Below are positions 42,445-51,218 of a DNA stretch of 64,000 bases, one piece after another. The notes beneath the pieces were generated by a model. The model searched no databases. It was not told the DNA's origin and worked only from the letters and a program-made list of their open reading frames with translations. Positions within the stretch are counted from its first letter, which is position 1; the number at the start of each line of letters is the position of its first letter. A program made the position numbers and the translations under genes. Source of the stretch: a virus; IMG/VR virus record IMGVR_UViG_3300034198_015460, positions 17,136 to 81,135 of that record; one strand, given 5' to 3'.

Positions 42445-44261
42445 TAGTTTACAGTTTCTATTAGAGAAATTGATATATCATTGGAATCAAATAATAAAAT
42501 TTTGTTTTGAGAAGCTATGATGTCTTTATTCTTTGGAACCATATACAAACTAATATAAGAGCTGTATTCAGAAACTTTTAATGAATTTATTATGACCTGT
42601 CCAGTAACATAGTCTATGCTTCCGATATTTGAATTTATCACAGTATCAATATCATTTATTGTTGTGTATACTTCAAGAACACCATCGTCGTTATCTCTTA
42701 TATATGAAAGTGGATATTCTGTGGAAGAGGAGTCAACATATGTGAAACTAGAAGAAGAAATGATAGATGTTGTATCGCTTGTTTGACCAGCTACTTTATG
42801 TCTATGAGCGCCACTTTCATTGCCATAATTTATTTCATAGCTTGTTGGATAATATAATTCTGGTGTAATTCTTTTTATCATATAAACTTCTGTATCATTA
42901 CTTGTGATACTTGCTTCTGTATTATCAATATGTGAAACAAATTTACTATATCTAAAATCACTACCAAACATACCTAGATGGTCATCACCAAATTGTAAAA
43001 TTTGTTCTGAGAGCAAATTTTCTAACTCTGATTTACTTTTTGTTGTTAATGTCGCATCATATTGCACAATTGTGTTAATTTTACAATAAAAGTAATCTGG
43101 ATCACTTGTTATTACTCTATTTGGTAGAACAATATAATTTTGAAGATAATTTACTATATCATTTTTTAGGTTATCAGAAGCCACTGTTGAACCAGCCGGT
43201 TTTATACAAACTACAACTCTGCCATATAATTTTTCTGGCAATTGTTCACCACCGTAAATAATAACGTCGTCAATTTCACCACCAAATTGACTTAATATTA
43301 AAGAAGAATAGTCGTCAGAAGAAACTGCTCTTTGTTGAGTGGCAAAATATCTTGGCGCTCTTGTTCTTATAGATTCGATAGATTCTTTGATTGCACCACC
43401 AGAAGAATTAGAGGATACTGTTATGATACCAATTGTTGCTGTTCCACCATTAGGCAGTCCCAAATCATCAGAACAAACAAAACTAGAAACTCCATCAGCG
43501 TTTGGACCAGCAGCTACTCTATATTCTATTGTTATGGTTGAAAGATTTAGTGGTTTTCTGCCAAATAAATCGTCGCCAAATATAATTTCATATTGATTGT
43601 TCTGAGAAGCTTGAAGAAAATATACTTCTGATGAAGAATTTAATCCAAAAAGAGTTTCAGCTTTGGAGAATGTAGTATTAGTTCCATTTTCGGTAACAGT
43701 GACTTTTATAGAACGATCATCCACATTATCATTAGTAATTAAAAATCTTTGTGTTTCCGCCAAATCATAATTCATTACATATGCATCTGTAAAATATACA
43801 CCTTCGTAGACATTTAAACTAGAGACATTGAATGTTGAATTTGGTGAATTATAATAATATGTTTCACTTGTTGTGAATGTATAAGAACCGTTTGAATTAG
43901 TTCCAGAAAATTTAGTTCCCTTTGGAACAGTGAATGGTGAAGATATTCCACTGGTATCCACAGAAAAACTTATTGTTGCAATTGATGATTTATAGGATTG
44001 TGGATTATAATTCAATTCTTTTGCGTGGGACACTACAGAATCGTATTTTTGCGCCGAATCCAAAAACATCTCAGATGCAATCATATTTAAATAAAATGCA
44101 TTGAGATATGAATTATAAGACATAACGTCGAGTAGGACGTTAATGTTCGATCCATTAAAATCATAGTCTTTAAAAACAGACTGAGAAGTTAAGTAGTTTT
44201 TAAAATTTTGTTTTAGTGTATCAAAATCTAATGATGAAAGGACTAAAGAGCTATTTGCCAT
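42444..44261 (-). CDS. 6: Baseplate wedge protein gp6
   Basis: A 605-residue protein typical of gp6 (660 in T4). The N-terminus DFDTLKQNFKNYLTSQSVFK then DYDFNGSNINVLLDVMSYNS and NAFYLNMIASEMFLDSAQ is a very strong family match. Further on are RAPRYFATQQRAVSSDDYSS and GGEQLPEKLYGRVVVCIKP, shared with the gpJ/gp6 family. gp6 forms the inner iris ring of the baseplate. It lies directly after gp25 without a gap. Confidence 0.95.
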   Translation of the reverse strand: MANSSLVLSSLDFDTLKQNFKNYLTSQSVFKDYDFNGSNINVLLDVMSYNSYLNAFYLNMIASEMFLDSAQKYDSVVSHAKELNYNPQSYKSSIATISFSVDTSGISSPFTVPKGTKFSGTNSNGSYTFTTSETYYYNSPNSTFNVSSLNVYEGVYFTDAYVMNYDLAETQRFLITNDNVDDRSIKVTVTENGTNTTFSKAETLFGLNSSSEVYFLQASQNNQYEIIFGDDLFGRKPLNLSTITIEYRVAAGPNADGVSSFVCSDDLGLPNGGTATIGIITVSSNSSGGAIKESIESIRTRAPRYFATQQRAVSSDDYSSLILSQFGGEIDDVIIYGGEQLPEKLYGRVVVCIKPAGSTVASDNLKNDIVNYLQNYIVLPNRVITSDPDYFYCKINTIVQYDATLTTKSKSELENLLSEQILQFGDDHLGMFGSDFRYSKFVSHIDNTEASITSNDTEVYMIKRITPELYYPTSYEINYGNESGAHRHKVAGQTSDTTSIISSSSFTYVDSSSTEYPLSYIRDNDDGVLEVYTTINDIDTVINSNIGSIDYVTGQVIINSLKVSEYSSYISLYMVPKNKDIIASQNKILLFDSNDISISLIETVN

Positions 44262-44687
44262 CTATCGAACTCTTTTTAAAATTAAATTGACAGAAATTGG
44301 AGTCGGATTATTTATTAAACTGTATATTATATTTATTTGTATTTCATTTGGGTCGTAGGTGTCGAAGACAGAAACTTCTATGACGTAAGCTCTTGGCTCA
44401 TTAATTTCTAAAGTTTTTTGTATATGATAACGAATATCTTCCAAGATAGCATGATTATTATTCTCGAAAAGAAGATCGTTTACATGACAACCAATATATG
44501 GCTGGAAAGGTCTTTCACCAAAACTTGTTAATACCAAATTTTTTATAGATTGTGTTACTGCTTTTTCATTAGTAACTCTACCCAATTGATTACCAATAGG
44601 CGTTACAGCAAAACTGTCCAAAAAATCCGAAAATTCTTCTATTTTTTGTCTGTTTCCAGAAATTGCTTCTGCTCTTGTTACAGCCAT
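44262..44687 (-). CDS. 25: Baseplate wedge protein gp25
   Basis: A 141-residue protein of the gp25/lysozyme-like baseplate family (132 in T4). The central NLVLTSFGERPFQPYIGCHV and the ILEDIRYHIQKTLEINEPR with the EPR motif are characteristic. It initiates sheath assembly around the tube together with gp53. The catalytic name is historical; no lysozyme active site is visible. Confidence 0.93.
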   Translation of the reverse strand: MAVTRAEAISGNRQKIEEFSDFLDSFAVTPIGNQLGRVTNEKAVTQSIKNLVLTSFGERPFQPYIGCHVNDLLFENNNHAILEDIRYHIQKTLEINEPRAYVIEVSVFDTYDPNEIQINIIYSLINNPTPISVNLILKRVR

Positions 44688-44695
44688 TTTTATTC

Positions 44696-45499
44696 CTATC
44701 TAAATGTAGTTGGAGGAGCAATACGACCACCACCTTGAATTTTTGTTGTCGTGCCTTGTGTTTTGATATCACCATCTGCATTAAGATTTACATAACCAGT
44801 GGAATCAATTTGAACGCCATTTTGATCAATAGTTATTTTATTATTACCAACACTTAAAACTATTTTCATTGCACTTATAATTGTCAACTCATCACCAGAA
44901 TATATTTTTATTTTTTGTGCAATATTATAATCAAGATTACCACCTTGAACGTGATTTCCATAATCACCTTCAGTAATCATCATTCTATTACCAGTAACAT
45001 GCATAACAGTATCACCTTCATTACTTACATGAAGACTGCCTTGATTTACTGTTACTATATCTGATTTTGTTGAAGTATATACTTTACCATCAGTTTGATT
45101 TTGAAAACTTCCTTTTCCAGAACCTTCTATTGATTGACCAGCAACTCCTTGATATGCATTTCCCCCAGAAGAAAGACCTACGTCTTGTTTGAAAGCAGTA
45201 TTTTTATTACTCTGACCATATTCGGCAGAATTTCCGTCTGTGTTTCTACTTCCACCACCAGAAATATATGATCTTGATGAATTTTCCAAAGTATTTGTAA
45301 GACCACCAGCCTCAACAATACTAAACGAACCATCGTGATTTACTGTCTCAACATAAGATTTATCTGGTTTTGATGGGTCTGCATATGTAATATTTCTATT
45401 ACCATTTCTTCCATTACTACCAGAATACCAAGGATATTCAGGAGAAGCCCTGTTATCATCATATGGAGCTTTGGGAGAAAGTTGATTTATTTCTGTCAT
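44696..45499 (-). CDS. gp5 C-terminal-type membrane-puncturing spike (beta-helix needle)
   Basis: A 267-residue protein. The first 130 residues are polar and unstructured with Gly/Ser/Asn. Residues 140-250 have the regular 8-residue beta-helix pattern (KSDIVTVNQGSLHVSN, GDTVMHVTGNRMMI, KIKIYSGDELTIISA, KITIDQNGVQIDSTG, YVNLNADGDIKT) typical of gp5/VgrG needles. It should form the trimeric spike that pierces the outer membrane. In T4 this is the C-terminal domain of gp5; here it is a separate gene with no lysozyme domain. Confidence 0.83.
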   Translation of the reverse strand: MTEINQLSPKAPYDDNRASPEYPWYSGSNGRNGNRNITYADPSKPDKSYVETVNHDGSFSIVEAGGLTNTLENSSRSYISGGGSRNTDGNSAEYGQSNKNTAFKQDVGLSSGGNAYQGVAGQSIEGSGKGSFQNQTDGKVYTSTKSDIVTVNQGSLHVSNEGDTVMHVTGNRMMITEGDYGNHVQGGNLDYNIAQKIKIYSGDELTIISAMKIVLSVGNNKITIDQNGVQIDSTGYVNLNADGDIKTQGTTTKIQGGGRIAPPTTFR

Positions 45500-46851
45500 T
45501 AACTAATTCCTATAATTCTTAGAGTATTATAAGAAGAAGCTATGGCAGAAGCACTGTTTAATCCAGAAGCTTGCATTATTGTTGAGACAGCAGTTGCAGT
45601 TGTCATAGTTGAAATTGATGATACCAATCCTGAAATATTTGAAAAATTTGCTATATTTCCTATGTTTACTATACTAGAAATACTCAGACCAGATATTAAA
45701 TTATTTAAATTTGTTAATGATGAAGGTAAAGCAAACGCGGTATTTGTTGCTTGTTGCATTTTTTTAGCAAAGGCAATATTTTTATTAAATTTATCTAAAG
45801 TTTGTTGCACAGATGATTGTGAAAGAACAGATTGTGGTAGAAATTGATTTTTTGTCAAATTAGTTGCAACACCAACAACGCCCATGATATTATTTATCAA
45901 GGACAAATTGATTGATGCATTTTTTCCAAGAGATTTTTCCATACCTTGATTTTGTATGACTGTGTTTTGCTCTGATAAAGCATTGTTTATTATAGTCGTT
46001 GTCAATGTATTAGATATTACATATGGCTCAAATGTTCTTGCAATTGCTTGCTCTGAATTTGACACAATTTCATCATCAGAAGTCTCAAATGGATTTTGAT
46101 AACTATATCTTTTACTGTAAACAAATACAGTTGAATCATCTGGATTTTGCCACTGAATATAGCCAGGATATGGGTCTGATTCTTGGTCATAATATTGTTG
46201 TATGTACAAATCAGGAACATTTTCGTATGTATAAAGAGGAGATGGTACTATATCACCATAAGTTATTGGAGGAATAGTTCTTGATTGTATTCCTGTATCT
46301 CCACTGATCATTGCTTCTTGAATTATAGTAGCAAGAGAATTTTTTACCATATCTTGATATTCAGAGTTTATTTGATTTATTTTTCCAAAAGCAAGACATG
46401 TTTCAAATGCTAGTATTACTACTTCAAAACCATATTTTTCACATAGAATTCTCAATGCGCCAGTCAAAGCATCGTTTGTTTTTTCGTTATGAGAAGCAGT
46501 ATCATTTGAACTCATAACACCTCTTGCCATTTTCATTGCTTTGAACATTCCAGCAAGAATTTGAGATTTTCCAAGAGGATCGGCTTTTAACACTGCTTCT
46601 GGTAATTTTAATTTTGGATCAACAGATGCAGTTGTTGGATTATCAGCATTAGGTGCTTTTATGCTTCTAATTGTTGCAAGTAGTTTTTGACCTTCATCTA
46701 AAATTGATTGAGGTTGTGTATATTTGTCATTTAATGATAGAAACGGTTTACCACTAGCCACGGCATTAAAAGGATTTTTATCAAATCCTGGTGTATCAAC
46801 ACCCTCTGTTCCAGGTTTATTTCTTTGCGTGTCTGGTTTATTTTCAGGCAC
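45499..46851 (-). CDS. Hub-associated structural protein between OB-fold and spike genes
   Basis: A protein of 450 residues from the GTG at 46851, 9 nt after GAGGAG and overlapping the OB-fold gene; a TTG-started longer frame from 46881 is less likely. The N-terminal 60 residues are polar (PENKPDTQRNKPGTEGVDTP). The middle has a helical region with GALRILCEKYGFEVVILAFE. The C-terminal 150 residues are repetitive Ser/Asn/Ala/Ile helices (SSIVNIGNIANFSNISGLVS). No enzyme motif. It probably decorates or links the hub and spike. The family is not named. Confidence 0.72.
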   Translation of the reverse strand: MPENKPDTQRNKPGTEGVDTPGFDKNPFNAVASGKPFLSLNDKYTQPQSILDEGQKLLATIRSIKAPNADNPTTASVDPKLKLPEAVLKADPLGKSQILAGMFKAMKMARGVMSSNDTASHNEKTNDALTGALRILCEKYGFEVVILAFETCLAFGKINQINSEYQDMVKNSLATIIQEAMISGDTGIQSRTIPPITYGDIVPSPLYTYENVPDLYIQQYYDQESDPYPGYIQWQNPDDSTVFVYSKRYSYQNPFETSDDEIVSNSEQAIARTFEPYVISNTLTTTIINNALSEQNTVIQNQGMEKSLGKNASINLSLINNIMGVVGVATNLTKNQFLPQSVLSQSSVQQTLDKFNKNIAFAKKMQQATNTAFALPSSLTNLNNLISGLSISSIVNIGNIANFSNISGLVSSISTMTTATAVSTIMQASGLNSASAIASSYNTLRIIGIS

Positions 46852-47134
46852 TTGGTAATGCTCCTCTTGAGAACGAACCAAATATTATAGGATATTGTTG
46901 TAAACTATCATCCATATGATATCCTACAATCACTCTCGACCCAACTTCTAGTCCAACAGGGACTATACCAACCCTTCCAGTCGCGGCAGATGTTACTGGT
47001 TGTAAAGGTATTGCCCAAGGCAAATGATCGTCTTTAATATATTGTTCATCGTCTTGATAGTTATAAACTCTTACTTTTACTCTGCCTGATTTTAATGGGT
47101 CTTTTATGTCTCTTACTTCTGCAATGTAAAACAT
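46844..47134 (-). CDS. gp5 N-terminal OB-fold baseplate hub protein
   Basis: A 96-residue protein that corresponds to the OB-fold domain of gp5 alone: MFYIAEVRDIKDPLKSGRVK, then HLPWAIPLQPVTSA, then VPVGLEVGSRVIVGYHMDDS and PIIFGSF. The OB-fold links the gp27 hub to the spike. The lysozyme and needle domains are missing from this frame and the frame ends at a clean TGA. Together with 44696-45499 it makes up a dismantled gp5. It starts at the end of the gp27-like gene (TAATG). Confidence 0.85.
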   Translation of the reverse strand: MFYIAEVRDIKDPLKSGRVKVRVYNYQDDEQYIKDDHLPWAIPLQPVTSAATGRVGIVPVGLEVGSRVIVGYHMDDSLQQYPIIFGSFSRGALPSA

Positions 47135-48360
47135 TAAAATTCGCCTTCTTTATTAGAAGCTTTTACAACTTTTAAAACCATTGTATATCTAGGATTTTGA
47201 CCCAGAGGCTTCACTATATGTGTTATTCTTGTTACTAACGCCTTTCCATTAAATTGCGTTTCGTTTTTACCAGAAACACTCGGATCAGCCTTTTTTGGTA
47301 TATTCAACTCAATCATCGAACCAAGTTTTATTTTAGGATTTCCATATACTTCTAAATCTCCGCTATTTTGTGTCAGAAGAGCTATAAATGCTGCTCTATT
47401 CTGCCTCGCTTCTGGAACTCTATTTGGGTTTCTATTGTTGGCATTATCGTTGATAGTTGTTATTTGAACTTCATGAGTTGTACTCGGAGCTTCTAATGAT
47501 CTATTACCATCAGCTGTGTAAAATTGTGGTTTTCTTGAATCTACCTTAGTAATATAATTAGTTGTCATATTAATTGATGCTTGTGCGCTTTTAGACAAAG
47601 GTCTAGAAGGTGTAAAAAAAGAATCATTGACATTGAACCAAATTATTGAATTTTGTCTATCTAAATCAGTAGAACCAGAACCAGAAAGAGTTGTGGTCTG
47701 TGATAATTTTACAACAGGTGATTGTTTGAACAATTCTTCATATGTGGCAAATATAAATTTTCCTTTAGATTCATCGGTCTGAAAAAATGTAACAAAACAC
47801 GATGATTTATCTTTTGATGAAACGTGATCCATATTCAATTTTTTAAAAACTTGTAGGAAAGGTTCGTTCGAAAAAATCAATCTTCTCTGACCATCTGTAG
47901 GAGATTTTATCTCAAAAGTTTTGTCTGTTTTAAGATATTTTTGATAAATCTGTTTAGTCATCTCAGATGTTTGTGTTTCAAAACTTTCTTGAATATAGTT
48001 TCCCTGAGAAGCCAAAATTTCTTGTAGACCTGCTCTTAAATCGTATTCTTTGGTATGCATAGCTTTATTCTCAAGAGAACCCTCTGTCAAATTCTTGTTT
48101 TGAAGAAGTTTCAAATCAAAATTTAATTTATCTTGTACAAACCCATCTATACCAAAAGTTAATTTCACATCTTCTTTGCCCGTTATTTTATATTTTCCTA
48201 ATGCATCACTATAGTCGTTCAATCTTACTTCAAGAATTGGACCAAGGGGGTTTAATATATCCTCATCTATTTTGAATCCAACAATACTCACCTGTGATGA
48301 ATCTAAAGCATCCATACTTCCTATAGTAAATTTAGAAAATTTTATATCACCAACTGCCAT
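47134..48360 (-). CDS. Baseplate hub protein, gp27-like
   Basis: A 408-residue protein (T4 gp27: 391). It opens with SKFTIGSMDALDSSQVSIVG and has LGPILEVRLNDYSDALGK and later DGQRRLIFSNEPFLQVFKKL and ELNIPKKADPSVSGK near the end (GKALVTRITHI). This is the usual arrangement of the gp27-type hub with two tube-like domains. It lies between gp53 and the OB-fold gene, in keeping with a hub complex of gp27, gp5-OB and spike. Confidence 0.82.
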   Translation of the reverse strand: MAVGDIKFSKFTIGSMDALDSSQVSIVGFKIDEDILNPLGPILEVRLNDYSDALGKYKITGKEDVKLTFGIDGFVQDKLNFDLKLLQNKNLTEGSLENKAMHTKEYDLRAGLQEILASQGNYIQESFETQTSEMTKQIYQKYLKTDKTFEIKSPTDGQRRLIFSNEPFLQVFKKLNMDHVSSKDKSSCFVTFFQTDESKGKFIFATYEELFKQSPVVKLSQTTTLSGSGSTDLDRQNSIIWFNVNDSFFTPSRPLSKSAQASINMTTNYITKVDSRKPQFYTADGNRSLEAPSTTHEVQITTINDNANNRNPNRVPEARQNRAAFIALLTQNSGDLEVYGNPKIKLGSMIELNIPKKADPSVSGKNETQFNGKALVTRITHIVKPLGQNPRYTMVLKVVKASNKEGEF

Positions 48361-48361
48361 T

Positions 48362-49225
48362 TTACTCTGCCATCAACGTTCTTAGATTTTCATATGTAAT
48401 ATCAGAATATGCTTTATCTAGAATAGTTAAAGATTTGAAGTATTCATTTCTTTCTGTCTCATAAGTAAAATAAGACACTTCTTTCCAATATACTTGTTCT
48501 TCTGCTGGTATATTAGTTGATACAACATTTATTGTTGAAGTTATACTTGTATTTACACCGCTCTCTAGACCATAAACATAACTGCCGCTCACATATGGTC
48601 CATCATAATTACCAATAACATGTTGTAAATATAAAGTTCCGTTATTAGCAGCTACTACTTGACCAGCCGCTGTATTCGAACCAAAAACAACATGACAAAG
48701 CTCATCATTAATAAATGATGTATTACTCACTTGATATGAAACAATTCTATTTGTATTTCTTTTCCAGTCTATTTTTTTTCTTGTATAAGAAGATATGGAA
48801 CCACTTACAGAGTACAATGGCTCCCAATAATTCTGTTGAGATGCAGTTAAAGCATCATAAGCACTAACACTTATATCTTCTGATGAAACCCAATCATTAG
48901 CATAGTAAGAAATTTTGTTTATTGCATTATCCATTGAACCATATTTTGTTTTTACAAATTCTTCAAATTCATTATACTGAAGATACCACTCATAATATGG
49001 ATCTGTTATTTTGTTTGACAGATAAATTATCCAGCTTTTATATGGATCTTCATAATAAGAGTTACTGAGTTGATCTGCTCTTTCATTGTCAGTTATCTCA
49101 TAAGGATAATAAACATATGGATTTTTTATAACTTTTTCCTGGACAACAACCCTTTTTGTTATGTCAACAACTTGATTATTGGAATAATTGATTATTGGAA
49201 ATGTCTGAAAATATTTACTTGTCAT
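48362..49225 (-). CDS. 53: Baseplate wedge protein gp53
   Basis: A 287-residue protein. The N-terminus YFQTFPIINYSNNQVVDIT and YYEDPYKSWIIYLSNKITDP followed by YYEWYLQYNEFEEFV match the gp53 family, which has the same Y-x-D-PY-x-W block. gp53 locks the wedges around the hub and so completes the baseplate. It is longer than T4 gp53 (196) with a C-terminal extension around YKEVSYFTYETERNEYFKSL-like residues. It is directly followed by the hub gene. Confidence 0.9.
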   Translation of the reverse strand: MTSKYFQTFPIINYSNNQVVDITKRVVVQEKVIKNPYVYYPYEITDNERADQLSNSYYEDPYKSWIIYLSNKITDPYYEWYLQYNEFEEFVKTKYGSMDNAINKISYYANDWVSSEDISVSAYDALTASQQNYWEPLYSVSGSISSYTRKKIDWKRNTNRIVSYQVSNTSFINDELCHVVFGSNTAAGQVVAANNGTLYLQHVIGNYDGPYVSGSYVYGLESGVNTSITSTINVVSTNIPAEEQVYWKEVSYFTYETERNEYFKSLTILDKAYSDITYENLRTLMAE

Positions 49226-49226
49226 T

Positions 49227-50153
49227 TTATTGTCCAGTTAATGGGTTTCTGGTCAAATTTGATATATTATTTAACCTTTGTGTTTCACTGGGAGAAAAGT
49301 AATAACCAGCAGCCGCTCCAACAGCTCCTCCAATAACGGTTCCAATAGCTGCACCATATTTTCCTGGGAAAAATCCACCAGCGAAATTTCCAATAGCCGC
49401 TCCAGCTATTGCGCCGACCAAAGTTGCTGCGCTTCCTGTTGATTCTTCGTTAAACCAAACTTCAATTTCTTTTATTTGCATTGTTAGATTTATTACAGTT
49501 GGCATCCCATCTTCGAAAAAAGATGGAGCTCCTGATCCTGTATAATCAATATTAATTGAAGAAATCACAGCTGGTTTAAATTTCATAATATTTGGGAAAT
49601 ATCCACCAGATACAGAAATCATCACTTTATTTGGATATAACAAAAGAAGTCCAGAGCTTCTTGCTGGAAGCATATTTTTCTTAATAGTATCTAGTATCTG
49701 CAAAAGCTGACCAGCTTCTTTTTGATTTTTGGGTGTGAAAGACCAACTAAAAGAAAATTCTTTAAATGTTGGTTGTTTAAAAAGCATAATCAAATGAGGA
49801 TTAAGAGCAATACCTGCAAAACTACCTGCTATAGCTGCGTTTGTACCTTGCAAACCCGCAGCAATGGCCGCTGCCTTTTCTCCACCTCCAGAAACCAAAG
49901 AAAGACCAGCTGATGTACCAGAAACTGGTTCGTATATGACAGATTGTACGTCGTTTATCTTCTTAGGAAGCGGTAGTCTTAAACCACCATTAAACAGAGA
50001 AGTTGCTAAGTTAGATAATGTTGAACCTGTAACTCCCATTCCCGTATTTTTCTCAAATCTTAAAGTCATAAAGTATTCACCAAGATCTTCTGGAAAAGAA
50101 GTGGTTTGTGTTGGTCTTTTTCTATTTTGTGGAAAATTTGGTGGAAGAGCCAT
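49227..50153 (-). CDS. Baseplate tail-tube cap, gp48-like, with glycine-zipper tail
   Basis: A 308-residue protein. It opens MALPPNFPQNRKRPTQTT, continues DLGEYFMTLRFEKN, and has PHLIMLFKQPTFKEFSFSWS and SSINIDYTGSGAPSFFEDG, typical of tube-fold cap proteins (gp48 is 364 in T4). The C-terminal 70 residues contain a glycine-zipper run (LVGAIAGAAIGNFAGGFFPG then AAIGTVIGGAVGAAAGYYF) that could insert into a membrane. A late promoter lies at 50188-50195. The gp48 label rests on operon position and fold. Confidence 0.75.
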   Translation of the reverse strand: MALPPNFPQNRKRPTQTTSFPEDLGEYFMTLRFEKNTGMGVTGSTLSNLATSLFNGGLRLPLPKKINDVQSVIYEPVSGTSAGLSLVSGGGEKAAAIAAGLQGTNAAIAGSFAGIALNPHLIMLFKQPTFKEFSFSWSFTPKNQKEAGQLLQILDTIKKNMLPARSSGLLLLYPNKVMISVSGGYFPNIMKFKPAVISSINIDYTGSGAPSFFEDGMPTVINLTMQIKEIEVWFNEESTGSAATLVGAIAGAAIGNFAGGFFPGKYGAAIGTVIGGAVGAAAGYYFSPSETQRLNNISNLTRNPLTGQ

Positions 50154-50168
50154 TTCCTGTCCTATTTT

Positions 50169-50176
50169 AATAAATA
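50169..50176 (+). promoter_or_regulatory. Late-promoter-like AATAAATA for the plus-strand block
   Basis: TTTTAATAAATATAAC on the plus strand, 32 bp upstream of the gp4 start. It differs by one base from TATAAATA. It lies back to back with the minus-strand promoter at 50188-50195 in the divergent gap. Confidence 0.5.
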
Positions 50177-50187
50177 TAACTTTGTAT

Positions 50188-50195
50188 TATTTATA
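50188..50195 (-). promoter_or_regulatory. T4-type late promoter TATAAATA for the baseplate operon
   Basis: An exact TATAAATA on the minus strand, 35 bp upstream of the gp48-like start. It should drive the long run of baseplate genes to about 37.6 kb. Confidence 0.75.
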
Positions 50196-50207
50196 TCGAG
50201 AGAAGAA

Positions 50208-50651
50208 ATGGTGAAATATCAAGGATACTTTAAACCTCAAAACCCTAAAAAATACAAAGGTGATCCCACAAATATAGTTTATCGTTCTGGGTGGGAGTTA
50301 AAGCTTATGTTAGAATTAGATAAAGACAAATCTGTAGTCAGCTGGGGATCTGAAGAAATAATAATTCCATATCGTTCCCCGATTGACAACAGAATACACA
50401 GATATTTTGTAGATTTCATTGTAACGAAAATAAATAGTGAAGGTAAAAAAGAAACTTCTTTGATAGAGATAAAACCGTTGAAAGAAACTGTTCCTCCACA
50501 ATTAAAAGACAAGAAAAACAAGAGATATCTAACAGAAGTTACTAGATGGGGAATTAATGATGCAAAATGGAAAGCAGCTAAAGAATATTGTAAAGATAAA
50601 GGATGGCAGTTTCACATTTTTACAGAAAAAGAATTAAATATAAGGTGGTAA
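50208..50651 (+). CDS. 4: Head completion nuclease-like protein gp4
   Basis: A 147-residue protein (T4 gp4/50: 150). The start at 50208 (MVKYQGYFKPQNPKKY) follows AGAGAAG. IVYRSGWELKLMLELDKDKS, then WGSEEIIIPYRSP and RYFVDFIVTKI with the later SLIEIKPLKE carry the Glu, Asp and ExK pattern of a PD-(D/E)XK-like nuclease. gp4 finishes packaged heads. It is the first gene of the plus-strand block. Confidence 0.92.
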   Translation: MVKYQGYFKPQNPKKYKGDPTNIVYRSGWELKLMLELDKDKSVVSWGSEEIIIPYRSPIDNRIHRYFVDFIVTKINSEGKKETSLIEIKPLKETVPPQLKDKKNKRYLTEVTRWGINDAKWKAAKEYCKDKGWQFHIFTEKELNIRW

Positions 50652-51209
50652 ATGGCTATCCAAACTCCAAATTTTAGAACCGCTAAAGAAGCAGCAGACT
50701 GGTACACATCTCAAATCCAAAATATCGGATCTCAAGGATTTTCGTTTTCCGAAGAAACTCAAAAAAATAAAAATTTCACCACAATAACGATCGGAAAAAT
50801 GTTCTTGTTTGCTTATGACGCAAAATATAAAGACACTTTACCATTTTTTGATCAATTTCCTCTAGTAATACCCTTTGAATTTGTAAATCAAGGTTTTATG
50901 GGATTAAATTTACACTATTTGCCTCCTGGAGCCAGAGGGTCTCTTTTAGATGCTTTGGCCTCTACTATGAATAATGATAAATATAATGACACAACTATAC
51001 TTCAAATAAATTATCAGTTATTGAAGCAGTCTGCTAATGCGTTCTCAGGTTATGAAAACTGTGTAAAAAAATATCTTTTTGGTCATGTAAAAAGCCAATT
51101 AAAATATATTGATCCAAAAGATTGGGATAAAGTAGTTATGTTACCAATTCATAAATGGTATATAAATCCAAATTCGAAATATTCTTCAAAAGCCTCTCCT
51201 CCCTACTAG
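50652..51209 (+). CDS. Conserved structural/assembly protein of T4-like environmental phages, 185 residues
   Basis: It starts MAIQTPNFRTAKEAADWYTS. Central elements are GKMFLFAYDAKYKDTLPFFD, PLVIPFEF and GLNLHYLPPGARGSLLDAL, then CVKKYLFGHVKSQLKYIDPK. Proteins of this shape occur near gp4 and gp26 in relatives. The T4 counterpart is not certain; a head-completion or DNA-end role is possible but I cannot support it from motifs. The ATG follows the gp4 stop directly. Confidence 0.72.
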   Translation: MAIQTPNFRTAKEAADWYTSQIQNIGSQGFSFSEETQKNKNFTTITIGKMFLFAYDAKYKDTLPFFDQFPLVIPFEFVNQGFMGLNLHYLPPGARGSLLDALASTMNNDKYNDTTILQINYQLLKQSANAFSGYENCVKKYLFGHVKSQLKYIDPKDWDKVVMLPIHKWYINPNSKYSSKASPPY

Positions 51210-51218
51210 GAAATACAA

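Noticed and set aside
44262-44687. Annotating gp25 as an active lysozyme
   Set aside because: No catalytic residues were recognised; the protein is a structural wedge component.
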